A stretch of DNA of 64,000 nt from DAOTXS01 sp034433515 (GCA_034433515.1 DAOUAL010000023.1:1-64000), one strand, 5' to 3'. Shown: positions 8,194 to 17,125, numbered from the stretch's first letter. Made by a program: numbers and translations. Notes: a model not told the origin generated them from the letters alone.

Positions 8194-10032
8194 TCAGATG
8201 CGCCCCAGAATAGTTCTGGTCCCCAAGGCTTTTTGATTTTCCATCAAGCGTTTGCGCAGAAAACCGATACGGGCAAACAATCCGCGTTCGGTTTCCGCAC
8301 TGAGTTTTTCAAACTGGTCGCGCAAGATGACTTGAATCTGTGCCAATTCCGTTTTGTCGTGCTGAATCTGTAAACGATGTGCGGCATTTTCGATTTCGCG
8401 TGCTAGTTCCGGCTCACTCAAAGCCGGGAGTTCTTGACTGATTAAATGATCGTGCAAAGCGACGAGCGATTCGTCCAGCGTAACGCGAAAGGCTTCCCGA
8501 TCGAATAATTCGCTCGGTGTCCAGTACTCGCGCAATGCCGTGAACAAGGCGCGGCACTCGGCGGGCGCAAAATCTTCCGCGTCCAAAAATTCGATGCGTG
8601 CGAGATGCTCTGGCGTGTGAAGCACAAGGGTCAATAAATATTCTTCCAGTCTCGGCATGGCGCGTTGCGCCAGGGTTTCTGCCTCCGCCGGGCGAGGGAC
8701 GATGCGCTGGTTCGCATCTACTTGTTGGGCAATCATTTGTTCCGGTGCTTGGACCAATCGCGCGAGTTGTTGCGTGTAATGGGTACGCTGAACCGGATTG
8801 CCAATTTCTCGGATAATGGGTACAAGTCGCTTGACCGCCAACGATTTATCGCGCGCGGTTTTTAGATCCAAGTCTTGCGTCAGCACGCGAAAATAGAAAT
8901 CTACCAATGGTTCCGGATGCGCGGTGAGTTCGCTCCATTGTTGCGGGTCATCGTAGATCAACTCGTCTGGGTCTTTGCCGGGCGGCATCGGAATCACGAG
9001 TAATTCGGCTTCCAAGCGTTCTTCAAATCCAATCAAACCAGCGCCCAGCGGCACCGGCACGGTCTTGCGATCCAAGGCGTTGCGTGCTATTTCCAAACCG
9101 CGCTTGGTCGCTTCTTCGCCGGCGGCGTCGGGATCGAGTGCGAGCGCGTACCGATTGGTCAATCGTTTGAGCAAGCCCAATTGTTTTTCCGTGAGGGCGG
9201 TCCCCAGCGACGCGACGACGTTTTTGAATCCACCTTGATGTGCCCCAATCACATCCATATACCCTTCGACGATGATGGCGAGATTTTGTTGACGAATCGC
9301 CTCTTTGGCAAGATCAAGGCCGTACAGCGTGCCGCTCTTATCAAATAGAGGGGTCTGCGGCGAGTTTAGATACTTGGGTTCTTCGCCGGTCAAGGTGCGT
9401 GCGCCAAAGCCAATCACTTCGCCGTTGCGATTGCGAATAGGAAACATCAGACGTCCGCGAAAGCGGTCGTAGCGTCCACCGCCTTCGTGCGGCACGATCA
9501 AGCCGGCGGCTTCGATGTCGCGGACAGCGAATCCTTGGTTGACCAAGAAGGATTCCATTGCATGCCAATCGTCCAGCGCAAACCCCAGTTCAAACATTTC
9601 GACTGTCTCGGGCTTGAGATGTCGCTGGGCGACGTACTCGCGCGCGGCTTGGGCAGCCGGATGATTCTTGAGCAGGTTATGGTAATGGGCAGCGGCGGTG
9701 GCGAGTAGTTCACGCAAGCGCTTGCGTTCAACGTCTTCGCCGGGACCTTCGCGAATGAGTTCAACCCCGGCGCGTTGTGCCAAGCGGCGTAATGCTTCAC
9801 CAAAATCAATATTCTCGCGTTTCATCAAAAATGTGAAAACATCGCCGCCGGTGCCGCATGCACCAAAGCAATGCCAAGTCCCTTGATCGGGAAAGACGAT
9901 GAACGAGGGAGTCTTTTCGTTGTGAAACGGGCAGAGCGCTTTGAAATTGCGCCCTGCTTTTTTCAAGGTAACGTACGAGCCGATGACATCAACGATGTCA
10001 ATCTTTGATTTGACGTCATCCACAACTGACAT
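8194..10032 (-). CDS. dnaG: DNA primase DnaG
   Basis: A 612-residue replicative primase that synthesises RNA primers at the fork. The N-terminal zinc-binding domain contains CPFHNEKTPSF and WHCFGACGTGGD; the second cysteine pair is spaced CxxxC rather than the common CxxC. The catalytic TOPRIM core shows IIVEGYMDVIGAHQ and ALDPDAAGEEA with its acidic residues. The C-terminal region is the helicase-interaction domain. The start at 10032 (MSVVDDVKSKIDIVDVIG) is chosen because upstream in-frame residues are unlike primase and AGGA lies just upstream. rpoD is directly downstream. Confidence 0.96.
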   Translation of the reverse strand: MSVVDDVKSKIDIVDVIGSYVTLKKAGRNFKALCPFHNEKTPSFIVFPDQGTWHCFGACGTGGDVFTFLMKRENIDFGEALRRLAQRAGVELIREGPGEDVERKRLRELLATAAAHYHNLLKNHPAAQAAREYVAQRHLKPETVEMFELGFALDDWHAMESFLVNQGFAVRDIEAAGLIVPHEGGGRYDRFRGRLMFPIRNRNGEVIGFGARTLTGEEPKYLNSPQTPLFDKSGTLYGLDLAKEAIRQQNLAIIVEGYMDVIGAHQGGFKNVVASLGTALTEKQLGLLKRLTNRYALALDPDAAGEEATKRGLEIARNALDRKTVPVPLGAGLIGFEERLEAELLVIPMPPGKDPDELIYDDPQQWSELTAHPEPLVDFYFRVLTQDLDLKTARDKSLAVKRLVPIIREIGNPVQRTHYTQQLARLVQAPEQMIAQQVDANQRIVPRPAEAETLAQRAMPRLEEYLLTLVLHTPEHLARIEFLDAEDFAPAECRALFTALREYWTPSELFDREAFRVTLDESLVALHDHLISQELPALSEPELAREIENAAHRLQIQHDKTELAQIQVILRDQFEKLSAETERGLFARIGFLRKRLMENQKALGTRTILGRI

Positions 10033-10227
10033 TTTAATCCTGCACACGAAAACTGCTGCCCAAGTTCTGCGACAACCGTTGCATCCCGTCTGCGGCGGTA
10101 TATTGCACCAAGTTACGCAGATTGTCAAGGCGGATGTGTTAGGTACAGCGGTTGTCGCGTCGAATCGGACGTAGGGCAAATTTCCAAACTTGACCTACGC
10201 TCTCTATCTGACAAAACACGTTGAGTT

Positions 10228-10256
10228 TTGAGCCAGGTTTCTTTCCGTGCTATAAT
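10228..10256 (+). promoter_or_regulatory. Promoter of the CPBP protease gene, probably giving a leaderless mRNA
   Basis: TTGAGC (10228-10233) and a perfect TATAAT (10251-10256) are separated by 17 bp. Transcription would begin near 10263, only about 2 nt before the ATG at 10265. There is no room for a Shine-Dalgarno site at that start. Confidence 0.6.
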
Positions 10257-10264
10257 AGCAAGTA

Positions 10265-11170
10265 ATGTTTAGGATGTTCACGCGTTGGCGTGCGTTCCTC
10301 GCCGCGCGGTTCACACCGCGCGCCTATCTTTGGGCGATTGCCCGAGAGGCACGCGCGGCATTGGCGCGAGTAGCGCGCGATCGTGCTGCGTTGGTTGCAA
10401 TCCTCGTCTTGATTCTGCCATGGTGGTCACTTCTGTGGCTGCGCGACAATTTCGATGGGCTGGGGTCGTTCGGCGAAATCGCGGCAATTATTTTTGCGTT
10501 CTGGTGGATGTCGCGGTCGGGTGCGCTGCCAGCGCTTGTGGTCAAGTATCCGCGCGCGGAAACACTGTTTGCAGTCGTGGTGATTGCGGCGTGGATGATG
10601 TGGCGTGTGGGGATTTGTGGCAAACTGTTTCCGTTTCTACCCGCCGAGTTTGTCTGCTTCAAGAACATTGAATTTGAAATTGTGCCAAAATTAATTGAGA
10701 TGGTCGTCTTGCCCATTGTCGTCCTCTGGTGGCTCGGTTATCGTTGGCGCGCGCTAGGCTTGAATTGGAGTGGGCGCGCGTGGTGGATTGCCTTGCCGAT
10801 TCTGTTGGCGACCGCGGCGTATAGCGTGTACACCCATTGGAACGATTTGCCCTCGTTCGGTCAACGCCTCGTCGAATATTTTTTCGCGGCAGGATTGCCG
10901 GAAGAAGTTATCTTTCGTGCGATTCTGTTGACTCGATTGGAAGCGTGGTTGCGCAACCCGGCGTGGGCATTGTTCGTCTCGTCGGTATTTTTTGGTCTTT
11001 CGCATCTGCCGATCAACTATCTCGTGTTCACCAATCGCAATTGGAATGAAGCGTGGATCACGTTGTTGACCTTTCAAATGGGCTTTGGCGTCGCCTTTGC
11101 GTTTGCGTATCAACGGATACGGAATGTGTGGCCGGCGGCAGCGTTACACGCGCTCGTGGACGCACTGTGA
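10265..11170 (+). CDS. CPBP family intramembrane metalloprotease
   Basis: A 301-residue polytopic membrane protein of the CPBP (CAAX protease and bacteriocin-processing, Abi) family. The three signature motifs are present in the C-terminal third: EEVIFRAILLTRLE (catalytic Glu pair and Arg), FFGLSHLPIN (His) and a final HALVDAL (His). The N-terminal half is hydrophobic with a basic start. Family members cleave prenylated or signal-type peptides, or contribute to bacteriocin immunity; the substrate here is unknown. The first ATG almost coincides with the predicted transcription start; an alternative Met is at 10274. Confidence 0.87.
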   Translation: MFRMFTRWRAFLAARFTPRAYLWAIAREARAALARVARDRAALVAILVLILPWWSLLWLRDNFDGLGSFGEIAAIIFAFWWMSRSGALPALVVKYPRAETLFAVVVIAAWMMWRVGICGKLFPFLPAEFVCFKNIEFEIVPKLIEMVVLPIVVLWWLGYRWRALGLNWSGRAWWIALPILLATAAYSVYTHWNDLPSFGQRLVEYFFAAGLPEEVIFRAILLTRLEAWLRNPAWALFVSSVFFGLSHLPINYLVFTNRNWNEAWITLLTFQMGFGVAFAFAYQRIRNVWPAAALHALVDAL

Positions 11171-11173
11171 CGA

Positions 11174-11208
11174 ACAACTAACAACTAACAACTAACGACT
11201 AATGACTA
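11174..11208 (+). repeat. Tandem 7-mer repeat containing the start codon of the YbaK gene
   Basis: Three exact copies of AACAACT (11174-11194) are followed by the variants AACGACT and AATGACT. The ATG of the next gene lies in the fifth unit. No Shine-Dalgarno sequence is present in the repeat. Confidence 0.7.
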
Positions 11209-11696
11209 TCAAACTCAACTCAATGCGCCTGTTGGAACAACGCCAGATTCCGTACACAGCAACGGTCTATGATCCTGCCGGCGAATTTCACACCGCAGAA
11301 CAAGCGGCGCAACTCCTCGGCGCGCCGGTGGAGAGCGTGTACAAAACGCTCGTGGTCTTGCGCGAGCCGGCGAAAAGTGGCAAACCGTTGCTCGTGCTGA
11401 TCGCTGCTCAGCGCGAACTCGATTTGAAATGGCTGGCGCAGTCCCTGGGGCAACCCAAACAGAAATTGCGCATGGCAACGCAAAAAGAAGCCGAGGCATT
11501 GACCGGCTTGCAAGTAGGCGGCATTAGCGCGCTTATGCTCCTTAATCGTGGTTTTGAAATTTGCCTGGATGAACCTGCGCTTGCGCTCGATCAAATTCAC
11601 ATCAGCGCCGGCAAGCGCGGTGTGGACTTGCAATTGGCGGTCAAGGATCTGATTGCGGTAACCAACGCAAAACTAGTCCGTGCGACGCAGGAATAA
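11202..11696 (+). CDS. YbaK/EbsC family aminoacyl-tRNA deacylase
   Basis: A 164-residue stand-alone editing protein of the YbaK/ProX superfamily, which hydrolyses mischarged Cys-tRNA(Pro) or similar products. Family features are HTAEQAAQLLGAPVESVYKTLVV with the conserved lysine, a central LDLKWLAQSLG segment, and VGGISALMLL near the C terminus (the conserved GGxxPxG-like region with changes). The length matches YbaK. The start lies inside a tandem 7-mer repeat without an obvious ribosome site, so it could be coupled to the CPBP gene that ends 31 bp upstream. Confidence 0.9.
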   Translation: MTIKLNSMRLLEQRQIPYTATVYDPAGEFHTAEQAAQLLGAPVESVYKTLVVLREPAKSGKPLLVLIAAQRELDLKWLAQSLGQPKQKLRMATQKEAEALTGLQVGGISALMLLNRGFEICLDEPALALDQIHISAGKRGVDLQLAVKDLIAVTNAKLVRATQE

Positions 11697-11743
11697 AGCG
11701 TAAAAAGTAATTCTTAACCTGTAACCTTGAACCTGGAGGTACT

Positions 11744-12775
11744 ATGAAAGCACTCGTCATTAAACAACACGGCGGAGTTGAAAATCTAGACATTGTTGAT
11801 TTACCCAAGCCAACGCCGGCACCCGACCAAGTTCTGCTCAACGTCAAAGCGGTCTCGCTCAACCAACTGGATTTGTTCGTGCGACGTGGTTCGCCCGCGC
11901 TCAACTTGACCATGCCGCACATCCCGTGCTCCGATGCAGCGGGTGTGATCGCCGAAGTTGGGGCATCCGTTAGCGATCTCAAGCCAGGGCAGCGGGTGGT
12001 TGTCAACCCGGGTTTGTCATGCGGGCATTGCGAGTTTTGCCTCGCCGGCGAAGACTCTTTGTGTCCCGATTTCAAAATTTTCGGCGAGCACGTGCCCGGC
12101 GGCGCGGCGGAATTTGCGGGCGTGCCCGCGCGCAACGTTTTACCGATTCCCGATTCGCTTTCGTTTGAACAAGCCGCCGCGTCATCGCTTGTTTTCTTGA
12201 CCGCGTGGCGCGCGTTGATTTCGCGCGCGCGGGTGCGTGCGGGGGAAGATGTGTTGATTCTGGGCGCGGGGGCGGGCACTTCGATGGCAGCCATTCAAAT
12301 CGCCAAAAAAGCCGGCGCGCGTGTGTTTGCTACTTCATCGAGCGATGAGAAACTTGCCAAGGCGAAAGAATTGGGCGCAGACGAGTTGATCAACTATAAA
12401 ACCCAGCCGGACTGGGAGCGCGCCATCTTTGCCGCCACGAACAAACGCGGCGTGGACGTTGTCTTTGAATCGGTGGGCGCGCAGACGTGGCTCAAATCCA
12501 TTCGCGCGCTGCGCCGTGGCGGACGCATGGTCGTGATCGGTGCGACGACCGGCGCGCGGCCGCAAGAAGAGATCGGTTATATTTTTTGGAAGCAAATCGA
12601 AATCATCGGCTCGACGATGGCGAGCCAGCGCGAGTTCCGCGACGTAATGAAATTGATTTTTCGCGGTGAACTCACGCCGGTGATTGATTCGGTCTATCCG
12701 CTGGAGCGCGCCAGAGAAGCGCACATGCGTTTGGAAAAGGGCGAGCAGTTTGGCAAGATTGTGATGACAATATAG
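11744..12775 (+). CDS. Zinc-binding MDR oxidoreductase (quinone oxidoreductase/alcohol dehydrogenase type)
   Basis: A 343-residue medium-chain dehydrogenase/reductase. The GroES-like half ends with the full structural-zinc lobe CGHCEFCLAGEDSLC; the nucleotide-binding half contains VLILGAGAGTSMAAIQIAKKAGARV, where a Gly-rich loop binds NAD(P)H. Strong similarity in order and spacing to Zn-type alcohol dehydrogenases and NADPH:quinone reductases; the substrate cannot be called. GGAGG lies 5 bp before the ATG. It follows the YbaK gene and precedes an uncharacterised beta-sandwich protein by 19 bp. Confidence 0.88.
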   Translation: MKALVIKQHGGVENLDIVDLPKPTPAPDQVLLNVKAVSLNQLDLFVRRGSPALNLTMPHIPCSDAAGVIAEVGASVSDLKPGQRVVVNPGLSCGHCEFCLAGEDSLCPDFKIFGEHVPGGAAEFAGVPARNVLPIPDSLSFEQAAASSLVFLTAWRALISRARVRAGEDVLILGAGAGTSMAAIQIAKKAGARVFATSSSDEKLAKAKELGADELINYKTQPDWERAIFAATNKRGVDVVFESVGAQTWLKSIRALRRGGRMVVIGATTGARPQEEIGYIFWKQIEIIGSTMASQREFRDVMKLIFRGELTPVIDSVYPLERAREAHMRLEKGEQFGKIVMTI

Positions 12776-12794
12776 AAGACGGAATATCGAAAAC

Positions 12795-13586
12795 GTGATG
12801 CATGAAGGAATGATTGACGACACTTTTTCAAACGGCGCGGATCCATCTTGGGTTCGCGTTTGCATTGGGCACGCCAACATCGAAAATGAGCCGGGTATCA
12901 TTCGCTTTGTGGTAGATGGCGCGCAAGCCGGGCAATTATCCGACGCCGAGTTGGATGATCATCGCACTGCGCCGCGCCACAAGTTGCGCTGGCAACCGCC
13001 GTTGCGAATGATTGTGCGCGCGCGGATGAGCCATCGCGCTGGCGAGATGCTGGGCACCGCCGGCTTTGGCTTTTGGAACGACCCGTTCGATTGGGTGGGC
13101 AATGTGCAAGTGCCGCCCAGCGCAGTCTGGTTTTTCTATGGCTCGCCGCAGAACGATATGTCGTTTGTGCGCGGCGTGCGCGGCAATGGTTGGAAAGCGG
13201 CAATGCTCAACGGTGGTCGCTCGAACAAAGTAGAGATGGCACTCGGCAATTTTATTTTTCGATTGCCGGGAATGAGTCGGCTGATTTTCGCGCTGGCGGA
13301 GACACGCATTCACGCCCAAGAAACCCTTTTGGACGATGTGGTGTTGACCGAATGGCACGACTATCGGATTGATTGGTTGAAACGCGAGGTCATCTTTTTT
13401 GTGGACGAGGTCGAGCGATTGCGTGCACCGCATCCGCCCACGATACCGCTCGGTTTTGTGGCGTGGGTGGACAATAATGCGGCGTCCATTGGACCCGGGC
13501 GCGAATTTGGTTTTCATCGGATTGCGGTTCCGCAACGGCAATGGATGGAACTGGCGCGGGTTACCATCGAAACATTAACACCCTGA
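12795..13586 (+). CDS. Hypothetical protein with a GH16/concanavalin-like beta-sandwich
   Basis: I do not recognise a named family for this 263-residue soluble protein. It has no signal peptide or membrane segment. The section WHDYRIDWLKREVIFFVDEVERLRA (about residues 193-217) closely mimics the WHxYxIxWxxxxIxFYVDGxxVxx strand pair of family 16 glycoside hydrolases and related lectin folds. The GH16 catalytic ExDxxE motif is not visible. It is therefore probably a non-catalytic jelly-roll or a divergent enzyme. It ends in a terminator shared with the convergent glycosyltransferase. Confidence 0.6.
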   Translation: MMHEGMIDDTFSNGADPSWVRVCIGHANIENEPGIIRFVVDGAQAGQLSDAELDDHRTAPRHKLRWQPPLRMIVRARMSHRAGEMLGTAGFGFWNDPFDWVGNVQVPPSAVWFFYGSPQNDMSFVRGVRGNGWKAAMLNGGRSNKVEMALGNFIFRLPGMSRLIFALAETRIHAQETLLDDVVLTEWHDYRIDWLKREVIFFVDEVERLRAPHPPTIPLGFVAWVDNNAASIGPGREFGFHRIAVPQRQWMELARVTIETLTP

Positions 13587-13612
13587 GCGATTGACTCAGG
13601 GTGTTGTTTTGG
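13577..13612. terminator. Bidirectional terminator containing both convergent stop codons
   Basis: AACACCCTGAG (13577-13587) pairs perfectly with CTCAGGGTGTT (13595-13605) around a 7-nt loop, with TTTT following on the plus strand. The plus-strand stop (13584-13586) and the minus-strand stop (13596-13598) each lie within a stem arm. Confidence 0.85.
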
Positions 13613-14831
13613 GCAAGGCATACACGTGCTCAAACTGAGGAATAATCGCGCGCCAATCATATTTCGATTCCACGAGCGCGCGGGCGTTGCGACCTAACTC
13701 GCGGCGGCGGGCTGGGTTGCGTAACAATTCAATCACTGCGCGCGCAAACGCGTCGGACGTGTCGGCGATGATGAGATGATGGTTAGGGGTGTACGCGATC
13801 CCTTCCGCGCCGCGCGTGGTTGAGACAATGGCTTTGCCCATCGCCATCGCTTCCAAAACTTTCAAACGAGTGCCGCTCCCCATCCGCAACGGCACAACGT
13901 ACACCGCCGCATCGGCGACGAATGGACGGGTGTCCGGAACCCAGCCCGTGATCGCAACGCCGGGCTTTGGCGCGAGGGCTTGAATGCGCGGGACCGGTTT
14001 CTGCCCCACGATGACAAGGTGCGCAAGGGGAAGTTCGCTGCGGATACGCGGCAGAATGTCGTCAACAAACCACGTCATGGCATCAATATTGGGACGAAAA
14101 TCCATCTTGCCCACAAACACCATTCCGAATTCCGCATTCGGTTTAGCGCAGACCGCCTCAGAAGGGACAAAGTATTCCGTGTCCACGCCGTTAGGGATGA
14201 TCGAAAGGGAGGAGTGGGGAGTTAGAGTTGGAGTTAGGGTGGAGAGGAGTTGTGCATCCGTTTGAGAGCATGCGACGATGTGATGAGCATAGTGGCAGAC
14301 CGTCCGCTCGTAGCGTTCGAGTTTTTTCCACTGAATCAAGGAATACAATGCCGCGTGCCAGCGTTTGGGATTGCGCGCATCGGACTCGAATGCGGTGCGT
14401 TGCAAAACGTATTCGGCGTTGTGATCGTCAAAAATAATTTTGAGATTTGAATTTTGAGTTTTGGGAGGCATGGCATAGCGCGCCATTTCGATGCCCTCGA
14501 TTTGCACAATCTCGAAGGGTTCTTCGCGCAGAACACGTTCGACGAGCACGTGCATCGCATCGGATTTGAGACGCCATGCCATATCGGGCAAGGGTGAGGT
14601 GAGTGTGGTCCACGCGCGCTGAACGAGAGAACGGGTGGGGTAGGGTGCGATTTCGATCCGTTGACACAGTGCGCGGAGGGGTTCGGCGTGGGCAAGTTCT
14701 TGTGCCGTGCCGAAGGAAACGAGCGTGATCGCGTGGCGTGGCGCGAGATGTTTGATGATGTTGAAATTGCGAATGGTCGTGCCTTGGTGCGGTGGATAAG
14801 GAAGTTGGGGAGTGAGGAGGAGGAGTTTCAT
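13596..14831 (-). CDS. Glycosyltransferase, GT4-like
   Basis: A 411-residue GT-B fold glycosyltransferase. The N-terminal acceptor half starts KLLLLTPQLPYPPHQGTTIRNFNIIKHL, typical of GT4 enzymes in exopolysaccharide synthesis. The C-terminal donor half carries IIPNGVDTEYF, FVGKMDFRPNIDAM and the nucleotide-sugar site PLRMGSGTRLKVLEAMAMGKAIVSTTRGAEGI, with the E-x7-E-like motif. I place the start at the ATG at 14831, as the upstream in-frame TTG has no support. A low-complexity stretch (LSTLTPTLTPHSSLS), encoded by GAGTTAG-like repeats near 14214-14246, sits between the two halves. A second glycosyltransferase precedes it by 21 bp. Confidence 0.9.
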   Translation of the reverse strand: MKLLLLTPQLPYPPHQGTTIRNFNIIKHLAPRHAITLVSFGTAQELAHAEPLRALCQRIEIAPYPTRSLVQRAWTTLTSPLPDMAWRLKSDAMHVLVERVLREEPFEIVQIEGIEMARYAMPPKTQNSNLKIIFDDHNAEYVLQRTAFESDARNPKRWHAALYSLIQWKKLERYERTVCHYAHHIVACSQTDAQLLSTLTPTLTPHSSLSIIPNGVDTEYFVPSEAVCAKPNAEFGMVFVGKMDFRPNIDAMTWFVDDILPRIRSELPLAHLVIVGQKPVPRIQALAPKPGVAITGWVPDTRPFVADAAVYVVPLRMGSGTRLKVLEAMAMGKAIVSTTRGAEGIAYTPNHHLIIADTSDAFARAVIELLRNPARRRELGRNARALVESKYDWRAIIPQFEHVYALPKTTP

Positions 14832-14852
14832 GTTCAAGGTTACACGCTTAAG

Positions 14853-15962
14853 TTATTTTCCAATGACCTGACGATAAACCTGAAGCGTTTCTTGCGCCGC
14901 GCGTTTCCACGAAAAGGTAGCGGCGCGTTTCAATCCTTTCTCGCGCATTTCATTGCGTAACTGATCATCGCTCAACACGCGCCACATTGCCACGGTGAGT
15001 GCTTCCACATCCTCGGGATTGATCAGAATACCGGCATCCCCCACGACTTCGGGGAGTGACGAGATATTGGAGACAACCACCGGCGTGCCACACGCCATTG
15101 CTTCCAAAGGAGGCAAGCCAAAGCCTTCGTAAAAGGAAGGCAAGACAAAAAGTTTGGCTGCGTTATACAGATAAACCAATTCCTCATTGGGCACACCGCC
15201 CAAAAAGCGCACCGCCTCTTCCAGTTTTAATTCAGCGACAACTTGATCCACTTGTTCGTACAACCAGCCGCGATTGCCGGCAATCGCCAGCACCGCATCC
15301 GATTTGTAATGATCGCGCAGACGGCGGAAAGCACGCAACAGTGTGGGCAAATTTTTGCGTGGCTCGATGGTGCCAACGAACAGGACAAAATTCTCCGGCA
15401 AATGATGTCGTTCGCGTACTTGAGCCAGCTGGGTTGGATCGTTGATGGGGGCGAACAAGGGATGCGCGGCTTCGTAAATGATCGTGATCTTGTCTTCGGG
15501 CACGCCCAGCAATTGTACCGTGTCACGCTTGGTGCTTTCGGACACGGCGATGATGTGATTGGCTTGGCGTGCGGCAAGATCAACCTGTCCATAATACCGC
15601 GCGCTAGTGCGCGTGAGAAAACGCGGATATTTGAGAAAGGCAAGATCGTGAACCGTGATGACGGTGGGGCAACGCGTATAACGGGGAGGAATAAAATCCG
15701 GGCTGTGCAACACATCGAGCGCAAAGGGAAGCAGTTCGACGGAGAGGGCAAGACGTTCCAAGGGATGGTGGCTAGGGGTCCACAAACGTTCGGTTTTGAA
15801 ATTCGCTTGAGTAACAACAGCGGTCTTGTCTTTGCGACTCTTGAAAATTGTAAACTGATCCTCGTGATTGATTTGCGCGAGGGCTTGGGTGAGGCGCAAA
15901 ATATATTGACCAATGCCGGCGTTGTTATAGAATACCAGTCGCGCGTCAATGCCGATGCGCAT
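14853..15962 (-). CDS. Glycosyltransferase family 4 (mannosyltransferase-like)
   Basis: A 369-residue GT4 enzyme: MRIGIDARLVFYNNAGIGQYILRL at the N terminus, HSPDFIPPRYTRCPTVITVHDLAFLKYP, then VLFVGTIEPRKNLPTLLRAF and the donor-site PSFYEGFGLPPLEAMACGTPVVVSNISSLPEVVGDAGILINPED, including the E-x7-E motif. It resembles mannosyl- or glucosyltransferases of cell-surface glycan pathways; donor and acceptor are not determinable. GGAGAG upstream of the ATG supports the start. It forms a two-gene unit with the following glycosyltransferase, and a TATAAT at 16076-16071 on the minus strand may be its -10 box. Confidence 0.92.
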   Translation of the reverse strand: MRIGIDARLVFYNNAGIGQYILRLTQALAQINHEDQFTIFKSRKDKTAVVTQANFKTERLWTPSHHPLERLALSVELLPFALDVLHSPDFIPPRYTRCPTVITVHDLAFLKYPRFLTRTSARYYGQVDLAARQANHIIAVSESTKRDTVQLLGVPEDKITIIYEAAHPLFAPINDPTQLAQVRERHHLPENFVLFVGTIEPRKNLPTLLRAFRRLRDHYKSDAVLAIAGNRGWLYEQVDQVVAELKLEEAVRFLGGVPNEELVYLYNAAKLFVLPSFYEGFGLPPLEAMACGTPVVVSNISSLPEVVGDAGILINPEDVEALTVAMWRVLSDDQLRNEMREKGLKRAATFSWKRAAQETLQVYRQVIGK

Positions 15963-16104
15963 GATTTTTTCTCTCCGTGAAAACAGCGTGAGCGGAATAA
16001 CAGCGTGGCAAAAGAAGAATGCGTTTTGACGGCGCTGTCACCCGCTCAAGTGTGAATCAAAAGCGAGGTGATTATACTCCGTAAGGCAGAAAAAGCAAAA
16101 CGGC

Positions 16105-16133
16105 TTGCATCGGTAGGCAAGGCGTGTTATAGT
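16105..16133 (+). promoter_or_regulatory. Candidate promoter of the M28 peptidase gene
   Basis: TTGCAT (16105-16110) and TATAGT (16128-16133) are separated by 17 bp, about 65 bp upstream of the ATG at 16199. Confidence 0.45.
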
Positions 16134-16198
16134 TTCATTCGCGTAGGCAATGTGATATACAAATCCAAAGCAAAAAAATTTTGAAAGGACAAAACGCT

Positions 16199-17125
16199 AT
16201 GCGAATTTTGCGCCGTATATTCTTTGTTTTCTTGTTTCCGATTTTTGTGCTCGCTTGTTCCACCCCCACTCCGCTGCCCACCGCAGTTCCCAAAATTTTC
16301 GATGGCAAGCACGCATACGAAAAATATTTTTCCGCCCAAGTAAATTTGGGTCCGCGTCCAGCCGGCAGTCCGGCAAACCGCGCGGCTGGCGATTACATTA
16401 TCACGCAACTCAACGAATCGAAATGGAAGGTAGAGACACAAGAGTTTGTCTATCGCAATGTGCCGATTCGCAACATCATCGGCAAGATGGCGCAGGGCAG
16501 GGGACCGATCATTATCATCGGTGCGCATTACGATACACGCCCACGCGCCGATCAAGACCCGGTGAATCGTACATTGCCGATTCTGGGCGCAAACGATGGC
16601 GCGTCTGGTGTCGCCGTGTTACTCGAACTTGCGCGCGTACTCGATACAGCGAAATTGAAAAATGAAGTGTGGCTAGCATTCTTCGATGCCGAGGACAATG
16701 GCGATTTATCCACGTGCGATTTGATGCCCGCGCCGAATTGCGACACGACACCATGGACGTGGTCCATCGGTGCGACCTACGTCGCGGAACATTTGCCCAG
16801 CCCGCCGGACGCGGTCATCGTCTTGGATATGATCGGCGATGCAGATCAAAATATTTATTACGAATACAACTCGGACAAGGAACTCCAACAAGAGTTGTGG
16901 AGCATCGCCGCACGCTTGGGTTACACAAGACAATTTATTCCAGAATTCAAATGGTCCATCTCGGACGATCATACGCCATTTGTGCAACGCGGCATCCGCG
17001 CCGTAGATTTGATTGATTTTGATTATCCGTATTGGCATACCTTGCAAGACACCGCAGACAAAGTTTCGGCGGAGAGTCTGGAGCGGGTAGGGCGGGTTGT
17101 GCAAACGTGGCTGGAAACCCGGTAG
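16199..17125 (+). CDS. M28 family zinc aminopeptidase lipoprotein
   Basis: A 308-residue secreted lipoprotein: a basic start, a hydrophobic run and the lipobox FVLACS, followed by a Pro/Thr linker. The M28 metalloprotease motifs are all visible: IIGAHYDTRP (His/Asp metal ligands), GANDGASGVAVLLELAR, FFDAEDNG (catalytic Glu and ligand), VLDMIGD (Asp) and a final YWHTLQDT (His). The arrangement resembles glutaminyl cyclase and bacterial M28 aminopeptidases, so either activity is possible. AAAGGA precedes the ATG. The next gene starts 40 bp after its stop, across a tandem 8-mer repeat. Confidence 0.93.
   Translation: MRILRRIFFVFLFPIFVLACSTPTPLPTAVPKIFDGKHAYEKYFSAQVNLGPRPAGSPANRAAGDYIITQLNESKWKVETQEFVYRNVPIRNIIGKMAQGRGPIIIIGAHYDTRPRADQDPVNRTLPILGANDGASGVAVLLELARVLDTAKLKNEVWLAFFDAEDNGDLSTCDLMPAPNCDTTPWTWSIGATYVAEHLPSPPDAVIVLDMIGDADQNIYYEYNSDKELQQELWSIAARLGYTRQFIPEFKWSISDDHTPFVQRGIRAVDLIDFDYPYWHTLQDTADKVSAESLERVGRVVQTWLETR

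Noticed and set aside
11174..11208. Short tandem repeats as a CRISPR array
   Set aside because: Units are 7 bp without spacers, unlike CRISPR. The same holds for 17125-17164. No cas genes are present.
15243..15980. A 245-codon plus-strand frame opposite the glycosyltransferase
   Set aside because: It is antisense to a well-supported GT4 gene and has no protein motif.
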